Source of the DNA: a virus
Reading direction: 5' to 3' (one strand)
Virus record (IMG/VR): IMGVR_UViG_3300044946_000175
Coordinates: 1 to 64,000 of that record
Length of the DNA: 64,000 nt
A program made the translations under genes and the position numbers. The notes beneath the pieces were generated by a model. That model saw only the letters and a program-made list of their open reading frames with translations. It made no database searches and was not told the DNA's origin. Position 1 is the first letter of the stretch; the number at the start of each line of letters is the position of its first letter. Positions 1-8,031 of the stretch are shown in pieces.

Positions 1-11
1 AGTGTGATCGA

Positions 12-212
12 GTGGTTAAGATCATCCTGGAGTGTCTGGCGGATGGTCCCAAGAGTGCTTCTCAACTAGTGACTTTGACGAGAAAGAGCACAGATTACAT
101 CCAGTGTCAGTTACGTCGGAAGTGGGGCGAGTTGTGGGACCGCATTCGGAATCCGGAGAAGCGGCCTCCGAAGGTAACTGGTTGGCCGAACTATCTTTGG
201 AAGAAATTGTGA
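12..212 (+). CDS. Small basic hypothetical protein, possibly 5'-truncated by the window edge
   Basis: A 66-residue frame from GTG at 12. The frame is open back to the first base of the window, so the real start may lie outside. The product is basic (KKSTDY, RRKWGE, PEKRPPK) and its N-terminal half has the leucine spacing of a small helical or winged-helix DNA-binding fold, but no family is recognised. The frame closes at 210-212, well before the promoter ahead of the next genes. Confidence 0.45.
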   Translation: MVKIILECLADGPKSASQLVTLTRKSTDYIQCQLRRKWGELWDRIRNPEKRPPKVTGWPNYLWKKL

Positions 213-323
213 CTACTCCACAGTCGCTAAAGCGGCGTGGTTTCTACAGGGTTGTCCCTGATGCCCCTAAATGGTATCCGAAATCAAGAAGCTAAAGCCA
301 AAAAGCGTTTCATTCACGGGCCG
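213..323. other. Non-coding stretch before the first promoter
   Basis: No convincing gene is seen here. An overlapping frame running to 295 has shadow-like composition and no ribosome-binding site. Together with the downstream leader, the gene-free interval is about 250 bases. Confidence 0.3.
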
Positions 324-351
324 TTGTACTTGTCTTTTTGGGTGGTATATT
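324..351 (+). promoter_or_regulatory. Putative sigma70-like promoter
   Basis: TTGTAC at 324-329, a 16-bp spacer, then TATATT at 346-351. It would transcribe the chain starting at 462. It has the same 16-bp spacing as the phage promoter family described elsewhere in the window, but lacks the TTGCCT hexamer. Confidence 0.4.
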
Positions 352-461
352 AAGGAGTAATAGGTCAAGCCAGCGGTGAGGGCGATCATTTTCCCGCAAA
401 GGCTGGCTAGGGAAATGAGGGCCACCAATTTTTTCGTAGCAGGAAAGGTAAAGGAGGCTTT

Positions 462-578
462 ATGCCGAAGACTTTTTCTCAATTTTCGGCAGAGGTTCTG
501 AAAAGGACACTGACAGATCCTTTATTCCTTCTGCTTGTTTTTGTTGTTTTGGGTTTTTGGATTTGGATTGCGAGATGA
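462..578 (+). CDS. 38-residue single-pass membrane protein
   Basis: An ATG at 462 follows a very strong Shine-Dalgarno (AAAGGAGG, ending 6 nt upstream). The peptide has a polar 18-residue N-terminus and then one hydrophobic helix (LFLLLVFVVLGFWIWI) ending in AR. Its TGA at 576-578 overlaps the ATG of the HNH gene as ATGA, so the two are probably translationally coupled. No family is recognised. The strong leader and coupling make it more credible than its length suggests. Confidence 0.6.
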   Translation: MPKTFSQFSAEVLKRTLTDPLFLLLVFVVLGFWIWIAR

Positions 579-1147
579 GAACGATTTGTGAGCGTATTGT
601 CGATCCGCCACAAGAATTGCAGGAGGGACAGCGTAATTGCTTCTGGTGCCAACGCGCGTTCTGGAAAGGCGAACTCACCAAAGATCATTTAGAACCGGCC
701 AGTTTGGGTGGTGCCGACGAGTACTGCAATCTAGTTCGTGCTTGCTCGGAATGCAATAATGAACGCGGGTTATTTCCAGCGATGTTTCGGCGAGGGCATC
801 AGACGTTTGCCAAAACTGATCCCCTGGCGCAGTCTTGGGCTGTCAAAAAGTACCTCGATAAGGTTGTTGAGGTTGTTACTTTGCAAATGGAATGGCGTGA
901 TCTGGAGATTCTTCGACTCGGGTGGTCGCCCTCGTGGGAAATTGTCATTCCCGAGAGCGCAGAAGACTGCGTGAAGATGTCCAAAAACGCGATTACATCG
1001 GCTAGGAGGCATTATGCTGCCAAGCAACAGTGGCGAGATCGGCTGGAGAACTATTATCGAGAACAGCGACTAAAGCGACAGCAGGAGGCGGCTTCAGCCG
1101 TGGCAGAAATGAACGGCCATTTATCTAATCTGAAAGGCAAAACATGA
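575..1147 (+). CDS. HNH endonuclease
   Basis: A 190-residue protein with a classic HNH core near the N-terminus. It has a CFWC zinc knuckle (C22, C25), a DHLEP motif with the catalytic-type D37-H38, a central N52, and a second knuckle CSECNN (C57, C60). The family binds and nicks or cleaves DNA with one metal. The C-terminal 100 residues are helical and charged. The start at 575 is chosen because it overlaps the preceding stop (ATGA); an upstream in-frame TTG at 557 is less likely. It could be a homing-type endonuclease or a packaging-associated HNH; no terminase is visible nearby to decide. Confidence 0.8.
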   Translation: MRTICERIVDPPQELQEGQRNCFWCQRAFWKGELTKDHLEPASLGGADEYCNLVRACSECNNERGLFPAMFRRGHQTFAKTDPLAQSWAVKKYLDKVVEVVTLQMEWRDLEILRLGWSPSWEIVIPESAEDCVKMSKNAITSARRHYAAKQQWRDRLENYYREQRLKRQQEAASAVAEMNGHLSNLKGKT

Positions 1148-1347
1148 TTGCGGTCGATACTGTTTTTTGCGATGTGGCGGACTGTATGTCCTGTGCTGAA
1201 CTATCCAGTAAAGAAGACGTGAAGGACATTCCGAGTATGGAAGCTGCGATTGTGAAGATAGGCTGGACCGTCCACCGGTCGGATGGCGGGAATGTGCATT
1301 ACTGTCAAACTCATCGCGATTTTAAGTCGGAGAAAGGCAAAACATGA
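1144..1347 (+). CDS. Small Cys-rich hypothetical protein
   Basis: A 67-residue product starting with an ATGA overlap on the HNH gene, behind the recurrent AAAGGCAAAAC leader. It carries CDVADCMSC and a later YCQTH, a possible zinc site (Cys at about 9, 14, 17 and a C-terminal Cys/His). No family is recognised. It sits in a tight overlapping chain, so it is co-translated with its neighbours. Confidence 0.6.
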   Translation: MIAVDTVFCDVADCMSCAELSSKEDVKDIPSMEAAIVKIGWTVHRSDGGNVHYCQTHRDFKSEKGKT

Positions 1348-1562
1348 CATCAGTACAAATTGCATGGTTTGTTGTTGGGTTGCTCGGTTCGATTTTGATG
1401 GGAGGGATGGGCTTCTTTCTCGGTCGTATGATTGGCTTCAGGAAGGGACGTCACTGCGCATACGAAGAGTACAGCGCGATGATTCGTGGATTGGAGCAGG
1501 GCATTCCTTACGGCGAGATTCATCGACGGTTGGATGAGATTTACCAAAAACGTGTAGTATGA
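1344..1562 (+). CDS. Small membrane-anchored protein
   Basis: A 72-residue product. Residues 4-28 form a glycine-rich transmembrane helix (WFVVGLLGSILMGGMGFFLG), followed by a basic stop-transfer segment and a charged cytoplasmic helix. It starts in an ATGA overlap behind AAAGGCAAAAC, the same leader as the preceding gene. Function is unknown. Confidence 0.6.
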   Translation: MTSVQIAWFVVGLLGSILMGGMGFFLGRMIGFRKGRHCAYEEYSAMIRGLEQGIPYGEIHRRLDEIYQKRVV

Positions 1563-1568
1563 GGCGTT

Positions 1569-1970
1569 ATGAGCACATCCAACAAACGAAAGTGTGAAAA
1601 GTGCGGGCATCGCTTTGATGTGTCTGATGGCAGCGACCGTTGGCAGTGTCCGAAATGCTTGACGAAAGATTTCATCTGTGACGACACTTCCGACGAACCT
1701 CTTCCGATGATTTCGGCTCATCCAGAGGTACTCAAGACTGCCCATCCGCGCGATATCATCTGCAACAAGGCCGGAATGGAGTTGTGGGAATTTGTGAATT
1801 CATGGTCGGAGCGGCACGGGCTTACCTGGGTCGAAAAGGCAAACATACTGAACATGACGCTTCTGCTCTGGTGTGAGTTGGGAGGGAATCAGGAATTGAC
1901 TGAGCAGATCGTGAAGACGCGGGAATTGTTCGTCGAGATGGGAAATGCGGAACGCGAGAAGGCAAACTAA
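1569..1970 (+). CDS. Zinc-ribbon protein
   Basis: A 133-residue protein opening with a zinc ribbon: CEKCG (C9, C12) and CPKC (C27, C30) separated by about 14 residues. A helical region rich in W, L and E follows. The fold usually binds nucleic acid or acts as a protein-interaction module. It lies 6 nt after the previous gene. The exact role cannot be inferred. Confidence 0.6.
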   Translation: MSTSNKRKCEKCGHRFDVSDGSDRWQCPKCLTKDFICDDTSDEPLPMISAHPEVLKTAHPRDIICNKAGMELWEFVNSWSERHGLTWVEKANILNMTLLLWCELGGNQELTEQIVKTRELFVEMGNAEREKAN

Positions 1971-2050
1971 TAAAACATAATGAGCATTATCGGTCTCAGG
2001 CATCAACCGATAGTTGTCAACCAAACTGATGCCATTTACGAAGGTGAAGT

Positions 2051-2605
2051 ATGAAAAGTCTGTTCTCGCTGGTTGCGATTCTGGTATTTTCCCTGCCAGC
2101 ATTCGCCCAAAAAGTCGAACCGATACATTGCCTCTTCGCAGGCCGGGTAATTGGCCAAGTCCAAAAGGAAGAAGGTTGGAGTGTTAGCATTGGTCTTATG
2201 AAGGATCGTAACAATCCTGATGCTTGGGGATATCGATTCAAGATTGGAGATCAAAAGCTCTTTCTCAATGGAACCGAGTGGAAAGCCGGAGAAGCAATCA
2301 GCCCAGATGGCGAATTCCACACGGAGATTATGCAATGGTATGCTCTCAATGAGCCTTGCGGAGTAGTTGAGAAAAAAGATGGATCTATTGATATTGTACC
2401 CCTCAAAGGGCGGCAAAAAGAGGACTGGCTAAAAGTTATAGTTGATGGAACTGGTCGCAAGAGAGGGACTTCAATCGCTGATCAATTCAAGAATCCCTCT
2501 CTTGCTGAAGTACGAGAGATCAGGAAAAACTACTTCGCCAAAAATCCTCTAAAGCCAGTTGATCCCAGAAATCTACCCATTACTCCCGCTCGCAAGTGGG
2601 ACTGA
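2051..2605 (+). CDS. Secreted hypothetical protein with signal peptide
   Basis: A 184-residue product. Residues 1-20 are a Sec signal peptide ending in the cleavage-like AFAQ. The mature part is mixed alpha/beta, with a C-terminal basic tail. AAGGTGAAGT precedes the ATG. Export suggests action in the periplasm-like compartment or on host envelope material. It stands alone, followed by a strong terminator-like inverted repeat. Confidence 0.6.
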   Translation: MKSLFSLVAILVFSLPAFAQKVEPIHCLFAGRVIGQVQKEEGWSVSIGLMKDRNNPDAWGYRFKIGDQKLFLNGTEWKAGEAISPDGEFHTEIMQWYALNEPCGVVEKKDGSIDIVPLKGRQKEDWLKVIVDGTGRKRGTSIADQFKNPSLAEVREIRKNYFAKNPLKPVDPRNLPITPARKWD

Positions 2606-2612
2606 CCGAAAC

Positions 2613-2668
2613 AAACTGAAGAGTAGATGGTAAATTTGCGAAAGCAATAGATCGTCCTCTTCAGTTTT
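2613..2668 (+). terminator. Terminator-like inverted repeat
   Basis: AAACTGAAGAG at 2613-2623 pairs perfectly (11 bp) with CTCTTCAGTTT at 2657-2667, followed by TTCT. The 33-nt loop is long for an intrinsic terminator, but the position after a stop codon fits. Confidence 0.5.
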
Positions 2669-2708
2669 CTCTAACTATGTTTCTCACAACTTCCTTGGAG
2701 ACAAAATT

Positions 2709-2906
2709 ATGAACGATCCTGACCTTTTGAATAAAATCCGTGACTTTGCCAAACGTGGTAAAAAGAATAATGCAACATTCGCAATTAATTACAATGGCGA
2801 TCAGATGAATATGGAGTTAATTGTTCAACTCGAAAACGGTGTATCCGCGGTGGCCAAAGCAACAAATTTTGAGGATCTTTTTAGACAAATTGAGGATCAA
2901 ATTTGA
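2709..2906 (+). CDS. Small hypothetical protein
   Basis: A 65-residue protein with alternating beta-like strands (ATFAINYNGDQMNMELIVQLENG). TTGGAGAC lies 8-10 nt before the ATG. No family is recognised. It is flanked by intergenic gaps on both sides. Confidence 0.5.
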   Translation: MNDPDLLNKIRDFAKRGKKNNATFAINYNGDQMNMELIVQLENGVSAVAKATNFEDLFRQIEDQI

Positions 2907-2962
2907 AACCGCAATAGTACATAAGCGATATTATCAGACTTTATTTACTAGCGGAGATCATA

Positions 2963-3412
2963 ATGTCTTGGAAAGTTGAGAAATACGGCGACAGGCCCGA
3001 CACGTACGCACTCTTCGATCCATCCGGGTGTGTGGCCACGACTGGTACGAAAGAGCAAATGGACGCCGCGCTCGCTCACAACCAGCCCTCTGCATCAAAA
3101 ATCGAGCCGGAAATCAAACTTTCCGATGCCGAGGACTGGGACGTGGGCGATACAGTAATTGTGGTCTACTGGCGAGATTTTGTGGTCATGGAGCAGGACA
3201 AAGGCAATTGGGATATGGTCCACGGCACGGTGATATCGGTTGGGGCCACGAAGATTTGCCACGAAGTCGGACCTGCCTTCCCTCCTCGATGGGGTGGTGA
3301 CATGGAGGCAAACGAAAGATCGTCTCTGCGGCATCGGTCGAGGGAGTGGTGTTTTCATTCCGTTGAAGAAGCAAAAAAGGCAATTGAAAAGTTGCCTCCG
3401 AAGGGCAAGTAA
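2963..3412 (+). CDS. Hypothetical protein
   Basis: A 149-residue protein starting behind GCGGAG. Residues 50-110 look like a small beta-barrel (WDVGDTVIVVYW, HGTVISVG), as in KOW/SH3-like folds. The stop is followed directly by the next ATG. Function is unknown; a nucleic-acid or protein-binding role is only a guess. Confidence 0.55.
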   Translation: MSWKVEKYGDRPDTYALFDPSGCVATTGTKEQMDAALAHNQPSASKIEPEIKLSDAEDWDVGDTVIVVYWRDFVVMEQDKGNWDMVHGTVISVGATKICHEVGPAFPPRWGGDMEANERSSLRHRSREWCFHSVEEAKKAIEKLPPKGK

Positions 3413-3718
3413 ATGATTTGCATTCCCGTACAAACTCCGAACCACAAGGACGACCATTTAGTAATCGTTCTTGACGTGGATAATTTTATTCGAATGGGTC
3501 AAGCCGATCCTGCTGAAGTAAAGTGCAAGGAACTCGGCAAACAACTCGTCAATCCTCGTATCATGATAACTCACGAGAAGATGACGCCGGATTTTGAAAA
3601 ACTCCTCAAGACTGGCGACGTGCGTAAGATCGTGGAGTTCCTGTCCCGTGGCTTCAAGTTCCTGCCGCATCTGGGCGACAGCGACGAAAAGCCGAAATCT
3701 ATTCTGAAAGGTAAGTAA
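3413..3718 (+). CDS. Hypothetical protein
   Basis: A 101-residue protein that starts immediately after the preceding stop and ends in a TAATG overlap with the next gene. GAAGGG lies upstream as the Shine-Dalgarno. There are no recognisable motifs; the C-terminus is basic. Confidence 0.5.
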   Translation: MICIPVQTPNHKDDHLVIVLDVDNFIRMGQADPAEVKCKELGKQLVNPRIMITHEKMTPDFEKLLKTGDVRKIVEFLSRGFKFLPHLGDSDEKPKSILKGK

Positions 3719-4086
3719 TGGAAGATCGAGAACCGCCCAAGCAAAAGAGCACCGGACCGATTCACATGAATTACGGCGACGAATCCAGGTCGGAAAGTCG
3801 AGGAGGATTAGTCAGTAATGTCGCGCATGGCTCGCAGCCACCAGTCTATCGAGAAGGGCCACAAGGAATGCCAATGCCTGAGATGGCAGCATCCTGTGAT
3901 GGGCCGCGTTACGATAACGGCCAGCGTCGTGAGGATGCTCTGGGAATGCTCGACCGGAAGATCGTCGAACTGGAGAGCAAGACGCGAGGTCTGGTTGCTC
4001 TTCGCAAAAACTTGGGCGAGAATCCAAGTCCTGAACTGGAAGAGATGGTCTGGCGGATCTTGCAGGGTGAATTCCGGAGAATGTAA
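3718..4086 (+). CDS. Hypothetical protein with C-terminal helical region
   Basis: A 122-residue product with a low-complexity polar N-terminus and a C-terminal coiled-coil-like segment (MLDRKIVELESKTRGLVALRKNL). It has TAATG overlaps at both ends, so it is translationally coupled to its neighbours. A similar short coiled coil ends the product of the gene at 6289. Confidence 0.5.
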   Translation: MEDREPPKQKSTGPIHMNYGDESRSESRGGLVSNVAHGSQPPVYREGPQGMPMPEMAASCDGPRYDNGQRREDALGMLDRKIVELESKTRGLVALRKNLGENPSPELEEMVWRILQGEFRRM

Positions 4087-4283
4087 TGGACGGTCCTGAA
4101 GAACCTCCCAATCCTCTCTTGCAGCGAATAGCTTTTCTTGATCACGTGATTCGTTGTGGTCGGATGGGAATTGGGTGGAGTATGGATTTTTACGAACTGC
4201 AATTACTTCGCAGAGAACGTGAATGTTTAGCCAACAAGATATTCGAAGAATCTCTGATAAAATTAAGAAGGCAAAAGAAGTGA
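4086..4283 (+). CDS. Small hypothetical protein
   Basis: A 65-residue, mostly helical product (LLQRIAFLDHVIRCG, ELQLLRRERECLANKI). It starts in a TAATG overlap and its TGA overlaps the GTG proposed as the start of the following glycan protein. Confidence 0.5.
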   Translation: MDGPEEPPNPLLQRIAFLDHVIRCGRMGIGWSMDFYELQLLRRERECLANKIFEESLIKLRRQKK

Positions 4284-6292
4284 AGGCTCCTGTCTGTCTC
4301 GTGATTACCTGTGACCAGCTTGCCGAACGCAAGGCGAAGTGCATCGAGCACTTTCGTGAGAAGGGCGTACGTGCCACGTTCATGCGTGGGTTGCATGGGG
4401 TGTCTGCCGGTCTGAGGACAGTCAGGGAATTCGAGACAGGACAGACCATCAGTAGCGGTCACGTCGCCTTGATTTTGAACCATTACACTGCATGGCAGTG
4501 CCTCGACTTGATCCTTCGCGACTCAGACGACTACGGTATCGTATTCGAAGATGATGCCGTGCTGCCGGACAACTTTTCTGAAGAGGTCTTTAAGGTCAAG
4601 GAGGAACTATTCCATCTTTTGCCGAAATGGGATCTAGTCTTCTTGGGTTCTGGTGATGCCGGAATCCGTACGTGGAACAAGATCACTGAGCGGCTTGGCG
4701 GTCCTACTTCACGTTATTGCCGACAGTCGTGGCCGTGGGGAAGTCACGCGCTCATGATCCGCAAGAAGGCAATCCCTATTTTGTCTCGACTCATGGCCGT
4801 TGCCGAACGGAATATGGATCAACAACTCTATGATCGCGTCCTCAAGGACAATCATCTCGAATGGTGCATGGTACTGCCTTCTCTCGTCCAGCAGAGAACT
4901 TACGACCACAAGTCCATCGGTATGCCTGAGTGGAAGCCGTCCACCCTCGATAATCCTGCCGAAGAGAAGACACAACAGCAGCCCTTCGAGGTAAGTCGCG
5001 AGCAGTACGCGGCGACAATGAAGTTGATCGATCCCTACGAATGCATCTATCGTGGGGAGTTTATGGAGGAAACAGGCATTGGTGCGGTGCAGGAAGAATG
5101 CTCTTATTGCGGCGGAACTGGAAGGATTTATGGCGAACGTCTCACTCTGGCGGATATACCGGAACAGTGTGGGATGTGCTGCAATGGATTCATCACGAAG
5201 AACAAGTCGATAGTCTTGTCGGAGTGCGCTCGTCTGAATGTACCCTGTCATGTTCGGGTAGATGTGAATGATGTGGTACTAGGAGAACGGAAAGTAATCT
5301 CGTGCGCGACCTGCGACGTTCGGTCGGAGATCCACCGCAATACGAACGTAGTCAAGCTGCCGATTCCGGACGGCCACTTCAATCCGTCAATGTGTCTGTA
5401 TCGCGGTGAACAACTGATCGTAGCTACTCGCGACTCCTGGGGCCATTCTGCATTAGGGTTGTGGAAACTGAAGAATAGCAAGGACGATTGGTTGGGAGAG
5501 TGGAGCGTCGAGCCAATCGGAAGTTTTCGGAGTTCGCATCCAGACGCTCCGAGATTGGAAGATCCTCGTCTACATCTTATGGATGGTTTTTATGCCGCTC
5601 TCAATTTGCCGGACAATTATCCTCCCAAGCTCGTGAGGGTTGGAACTGTAAAATTCAAAACCGATCTTTCTGGAATAGACGAAATACAAATTTACGATTC
5701 GCCTTTTGGTAACGCTTATGAGAAAAATTGGGTGCCATTCCTGTACTGCGGGATGCGACGGTGGATTTATGGGATCAAGCCAGAGCATATTATTTTGAAT
5801 CACAATGGCGAAGTTGTCTATAAGACAGACAATAAGTTGCCTTGGAAGGGCGGTGCATTGCGAGGTGGAGCAACACCAGTTCTTGTGCGAAAACCGGACG
5901 GAAGTCGTTGTTACTATCATTTCGCTCATGGCTGTCTCAAGACTCCCAAGGGAAACTGCTATACGATTGGTTGTGTCGTATTCGATTACGAACCGCCGCA
6001 TCGGGTTTTAAGGCAAACTGCTGTTCCTCTTGTCTGGCCGGAAGCATATCATGGCAACGAGGCAGTAGTTAAGCGGAACGTGGTGTTTCCAGGAGGAGCA
6101 GTACCCCACAACAATAATTGGTTTATAATTGCCGGAAGGGACGATACTGATTGCGTGCTTTATCGGCTTCCTTTTGAAGAAGTAGAAGCTGCTTTAACCG
6201 ACATTCCAGAAATCGACGAAGTCGTTTCGATAAGACAAACCCCTGTCTCCCTTGGTGTACTCGCAAAAGAAAGAAATGGTCTATTCGAATGA
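4280..6292 (+). CDS. Three-part glycan protein: GT25-like domain, DnaJ-type zinc module, GH130-like propeller
   Basis: A 670-residue protein from GTG 4280, chosen because it forms a GTGA overlap with the previous stop behind AAGAAGGC; an in-frame ATG at 4223 would add 19 residues. Residues 1-210 resemble family 25 glycosyltransferases: a VCLVITCD opening, a FEDDAVLP acidic motif near 89-96, and W-x-WGSHALMI. Residues 274-301 carry CSYCGGTG and CGMCCNGF, the CxxCxG pattern of DnaJ zinc modules, with more Cys pairs after it. From about 366 to the end, LEDPRL, KNWVPF, GGATPV and a VVFPGG segment match the layout of GH130-like five-bladed propellers. Known families act in sugar transfer (GT25) and mannoside phosphorolysis (GH130). 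Combining them on one chain suggests surface-glycan handling. Catalysis is not proven. Confidence 0.6.
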   Translation: MKAPVCLVITCDQLAERKAKCIEHFREKGVRATFMRGLHGVSAGLRTVREFETGQTISSGHVALILNHYTAWQCLDLILRDSDDYGIVFEDDAVLPDNFSEEVFKVKEELFHLLPKWDLVFLGSGDAGIRTWNKITERLGGPTSRYCRQSWPWGSHALMIRKKAIPILSRLMAVAERNMDQQLYDRVLKDNHLEWCMVLPSLVQQRTYDHKSIGMPEWKPSTLDNPAEEKTQQQPFEVSREQYAATMKLIDPYECIYRGEFMEETGIGAVQEECSYCGGTGRIYGERLTLADIPEQCGMCCNGFITKNKSIVLSECARLNVPCHVRVDVNDVVLGERKVISCATCDVRSEIHRNTNVVKLPIPDGHFNPSMCLYRGEQLIVATRDSWGHSALGLWKLKNSKDDWLGEWSVEPIGSFRSSHPDAPRLEDPRLHLMDGFYAALNLPDNYPPKLVRVGTVKFKTDLSGIDEIQIYDSPFGNAYEKNWVPFLYCGMRRWIYGIKPEHIILNHNGEVVYKTDNKLPWKGGALRGGATPVLVRKPDGSRCYYHFAHGCLKTPKGNCYTIGCVVFDYEPPHRVLRQTAVPLVWPEAYHGNEAVVKRNVVFPGGAVPHNNNWFIIAGRDDTDCVLYRLPFEEVEAALTDIPEIDEVVSIRQTPVSLGVLAKERNGLFE

Positions 6293-6891
6293 ACCAGCAA
6301 TCACCAAAGCGCCGTCCTGTTCGCAGCCAACCACAACCGCCGGATGGTCCGTTTGCTATCATCTCTACGCGAAATAAACGGTCCCAGTTTCCGCTGCCTC
6401 GCAATGTTCAGCCGAGCGATGCGATCAATATCCTGCTTCAGAATCCTCCCTTTCAGAATTTTCAGAGGATACTTCAGGACCAGGATACTGAAGTCGAGGT
6501 GGTGATGTATTCTCGCGGGCAGGTCGTGAAGGGGCCGTTTCTGGTCAAGGAACGCAAGGTCTATCAACCAGGTCCTCCTCTGTCGCAGAACGGCGTACCA
6601 ATCCCGACCGAGAATCTGGGTCATTTGAATCCACAAGTCCAGCAACAAGTCCATCTCCCGCCAGGGGAGCAGTTCGATGACGGGATATACGATGATCGGC
6701 TGTCGTCGGGAACCGAAGACGAATACGATCAGGCAACTGCTGGTGAGCTACTCCGAATGAAAATCGATAGTCTGGAGCGGCAGGCCGAGCACCTGAAAAG
6801 CCTCATCCCCCTCGTCGATCAGTTTCCGGTGGAGTCGCCGGAAGAATTGGGGATGAGGGAGCTTTTGCGTGTTGGGATGGAGAAAGAATAA
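6289..6891 (+). CDS. Hypothetical protein with C-terminal coiled coil
   Basis: A 200-residue product in an ATGA overlap with the glycan protein. The N-terminus is basic and proline/glutamine-rich, the middle is polar and disordered-looking, and residues 145-185 form a predicted coiled coil (LLRMKIDSLERQAEHLKSL). There is no known family. The coupling suggests a partner of the upstream protein. Confidence 0.5.
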   Translation: MNQQSPKRRPVRSQPQPPDGPFAIISTRNKRSQFPLPRNVQPSDAINILLQNPPFQNFQRILQDQDTEVEVVMYSRGQVVKGPFLVKERKVYQPGPPLSQNGVPIPTENLGHLNPQVQQQVHLPPGEQFDDGIYDDRLSSGTEDEYDQATAGELLRMKIDSLERQAEHLKSLIPLVDQFPVESPEELGMRELLRVGMEKE

Positions 6892-6932
6892 CCATTCTGC
6901 TGGATTTGAAACTTGTCTTTTGGAGACACACA

Positions 6933-7307
6933 GTGATCGATTCTGACGCACAGCTTTTGTCGTTACCGCTGGCTGATGGTTTGAGAAATCTGATCGAGCA
7001 GCACGGTATTGAGTTGGTGCTGAAAGCTGCTGACCACTTTCGTGCTCATGCGGGCATTCCGCCAGCGCCGACGGATCATATGTCGATGTTGGGACTGGGC
7101 AACGACTGCATTGATATCGCTCGTTTTCTGGCCGACCGTCAGAATAGTTCGGAATGCGTGCTGAAAGGCAATACAATAGCTAAGATTGTATCCACTTGCT
7201 TGTCGGTGGGGAATCTTTTGCAGGTCCAATATAAGCCGAAAACTCCAATCCAGTCTGTTTTTACCGATGCTGATGGTGTGGCGCACGAAGTCATACGAGG
7301 CGCGTGA
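6933..7307 (+). CDS. Hypothetical alpha-helical protein
   Basis: A 124-residue product from GTG 6933, chosen because TTGGAGA lies 8 nt upstream; a TTG at 6906 would extend it by 9 residues without a ribosome-binding site. It is mostly helical, with a central HxxAHAGIPPAP segment. No recognised domain. Confidence 0.5.
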   Translation: MIDSDAQLLSLPLADGLRNLIEQHGIELVLKAADHFRAHAGIPPAPTDHMSMLGLGNDCIDIARFLADRQNSSECVLKGNTIAKIVSTCLSVGNLLQVQYKPKTPIQSVFTDADGVAHEVIRGA

Positions 7308-7404
7308 CTCTCAGATGAAAGTACCGATCTTTCTTCCGACAAGACTTTACTCGTATCCGTTCTCCGTTCAACAAAACCGTCCGAAATCCTACAGGAGCAA
7401 TCTC

Positions 7405-7719
7405 GTGGCCGATACAACTGCAACTCTCGAATCCATGACTAAACCGCCGGTCGGGGTTCAGTCATTAAAAACAATCAACCCTGCCGATTCGTTGTTCGCT
7501 CAAGGAATCGACTACAGTGATCCTCTTGCCGTGGCAAATGAAATGGAAGCGATATCTCTCGGTTTGCAAAAGCAGGCCGACTCGATTACTTCGGGTCACG
7601 GCTCACACTCCAATCCAGAATTCCTACTTCGCAAAGCCGCCGACATCGGACGGAGATGTTCGACGTTTTTGAAAGAGTTCATTGCGATCTGCTCCAAGAC
7701 AGAAGTGGAAAAAAGGTAA
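7405..7719 (+). CDS. Hypothetical protein
   Basis: A 104-residue product from GTG 7405, preceded by an ideal AGGAG at 7393-7397. Upstream in-frame ATGs at 7315 and 7186 lack such a site and would overlap the preceding gene. The C-terminal half is helical (LGLQKQADSIT, ADIGRRCSTFLKEF). No family is recognised. Confidence 0.5.
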   Translation: MADTTATLESMTKPPVGVQSLKTINPADSLFAQGIDYSDPLAVANEMEAISLGLQKQADSITSGHGSHSNPEFLLRKAADIGRRCSTFLKEFIAICSKTEVEKR

Positions 7720-7722
7720 AAA

Positions 7723-7932
7723 ATGAAAATCGGCGATAGTGTTTTGTTTAACTCTGAGTATCAAATGTCCAGGGGATTTGATCCGACAATGTTGTTGGAT
7801 TACTATGGATGTGGCAGGGTTATCGATGTACTCGAATCACCACCATGCAGATTAGTCAAGATTAAGTGGGAGAAGGTAGATTTGCCTTGGTGGTATGAGA
7901 CTAAAGCTGTGATTCTCGAAGGCAAAAAATAA
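7723..7932 (+). CDS. Small beta-rich hypothetical protein
   Basis: A 69-residue product with strands GDSVLFN, GCGRVIDV, RLVKIKWE and KAVILEG, an SH3/KOW-like small barrel pattern. It starts 4 nt after the preceding stop and is the last gene before a strong terminator. Confidence 0.5.
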   Translation: MKIGDSVLFNSEYQMSRGFDPTMLLDYYGCGRVIDVLESPPCRLVKIKWEKVDLPWWYETKAVILEGKK

Positions 7933-7945
7933 ATAAGCCTTTCTG

Positions 7946-7978
7946 AGAGCCCCAATCCTATGACTGGGGCTCTTTCAT
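7946..7978 (+). terminator. Rho-independent terminator
   Basis: AGAGCCCCA at 7946-7954 pairs with TGGGGCTCT at 7965-7973 (9 bp, GC-rich), followed by TTCATTT. It separates the small-gene region from the structural module. Confidence 0.8.
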
Positions 7979-7995
7979 TTCTGCTGAATTTTGAT

Positions 7996-8030
7996 ACACT
8001 ATTCCAGTTCAAAGTCCACCGGAATAGTGT
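7996..8030. promoter_or_regulatory. Perfect 10-bp inverted repeat in front of the portal gene
   Basis: ACACTATTCC at 7996-8005 and GGAATAGTGT at 8021-8030 form perfect arms around a 15-nt loop, ending 1 nt before the portal ATG. TTTCAT-N16-TACACT overlaps its left arm as a weak promoter candidate. It could be an operator or an RNA hairpin masking the start codon region. Confidence 0.5.
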
Positions 8031-8031
8031 C

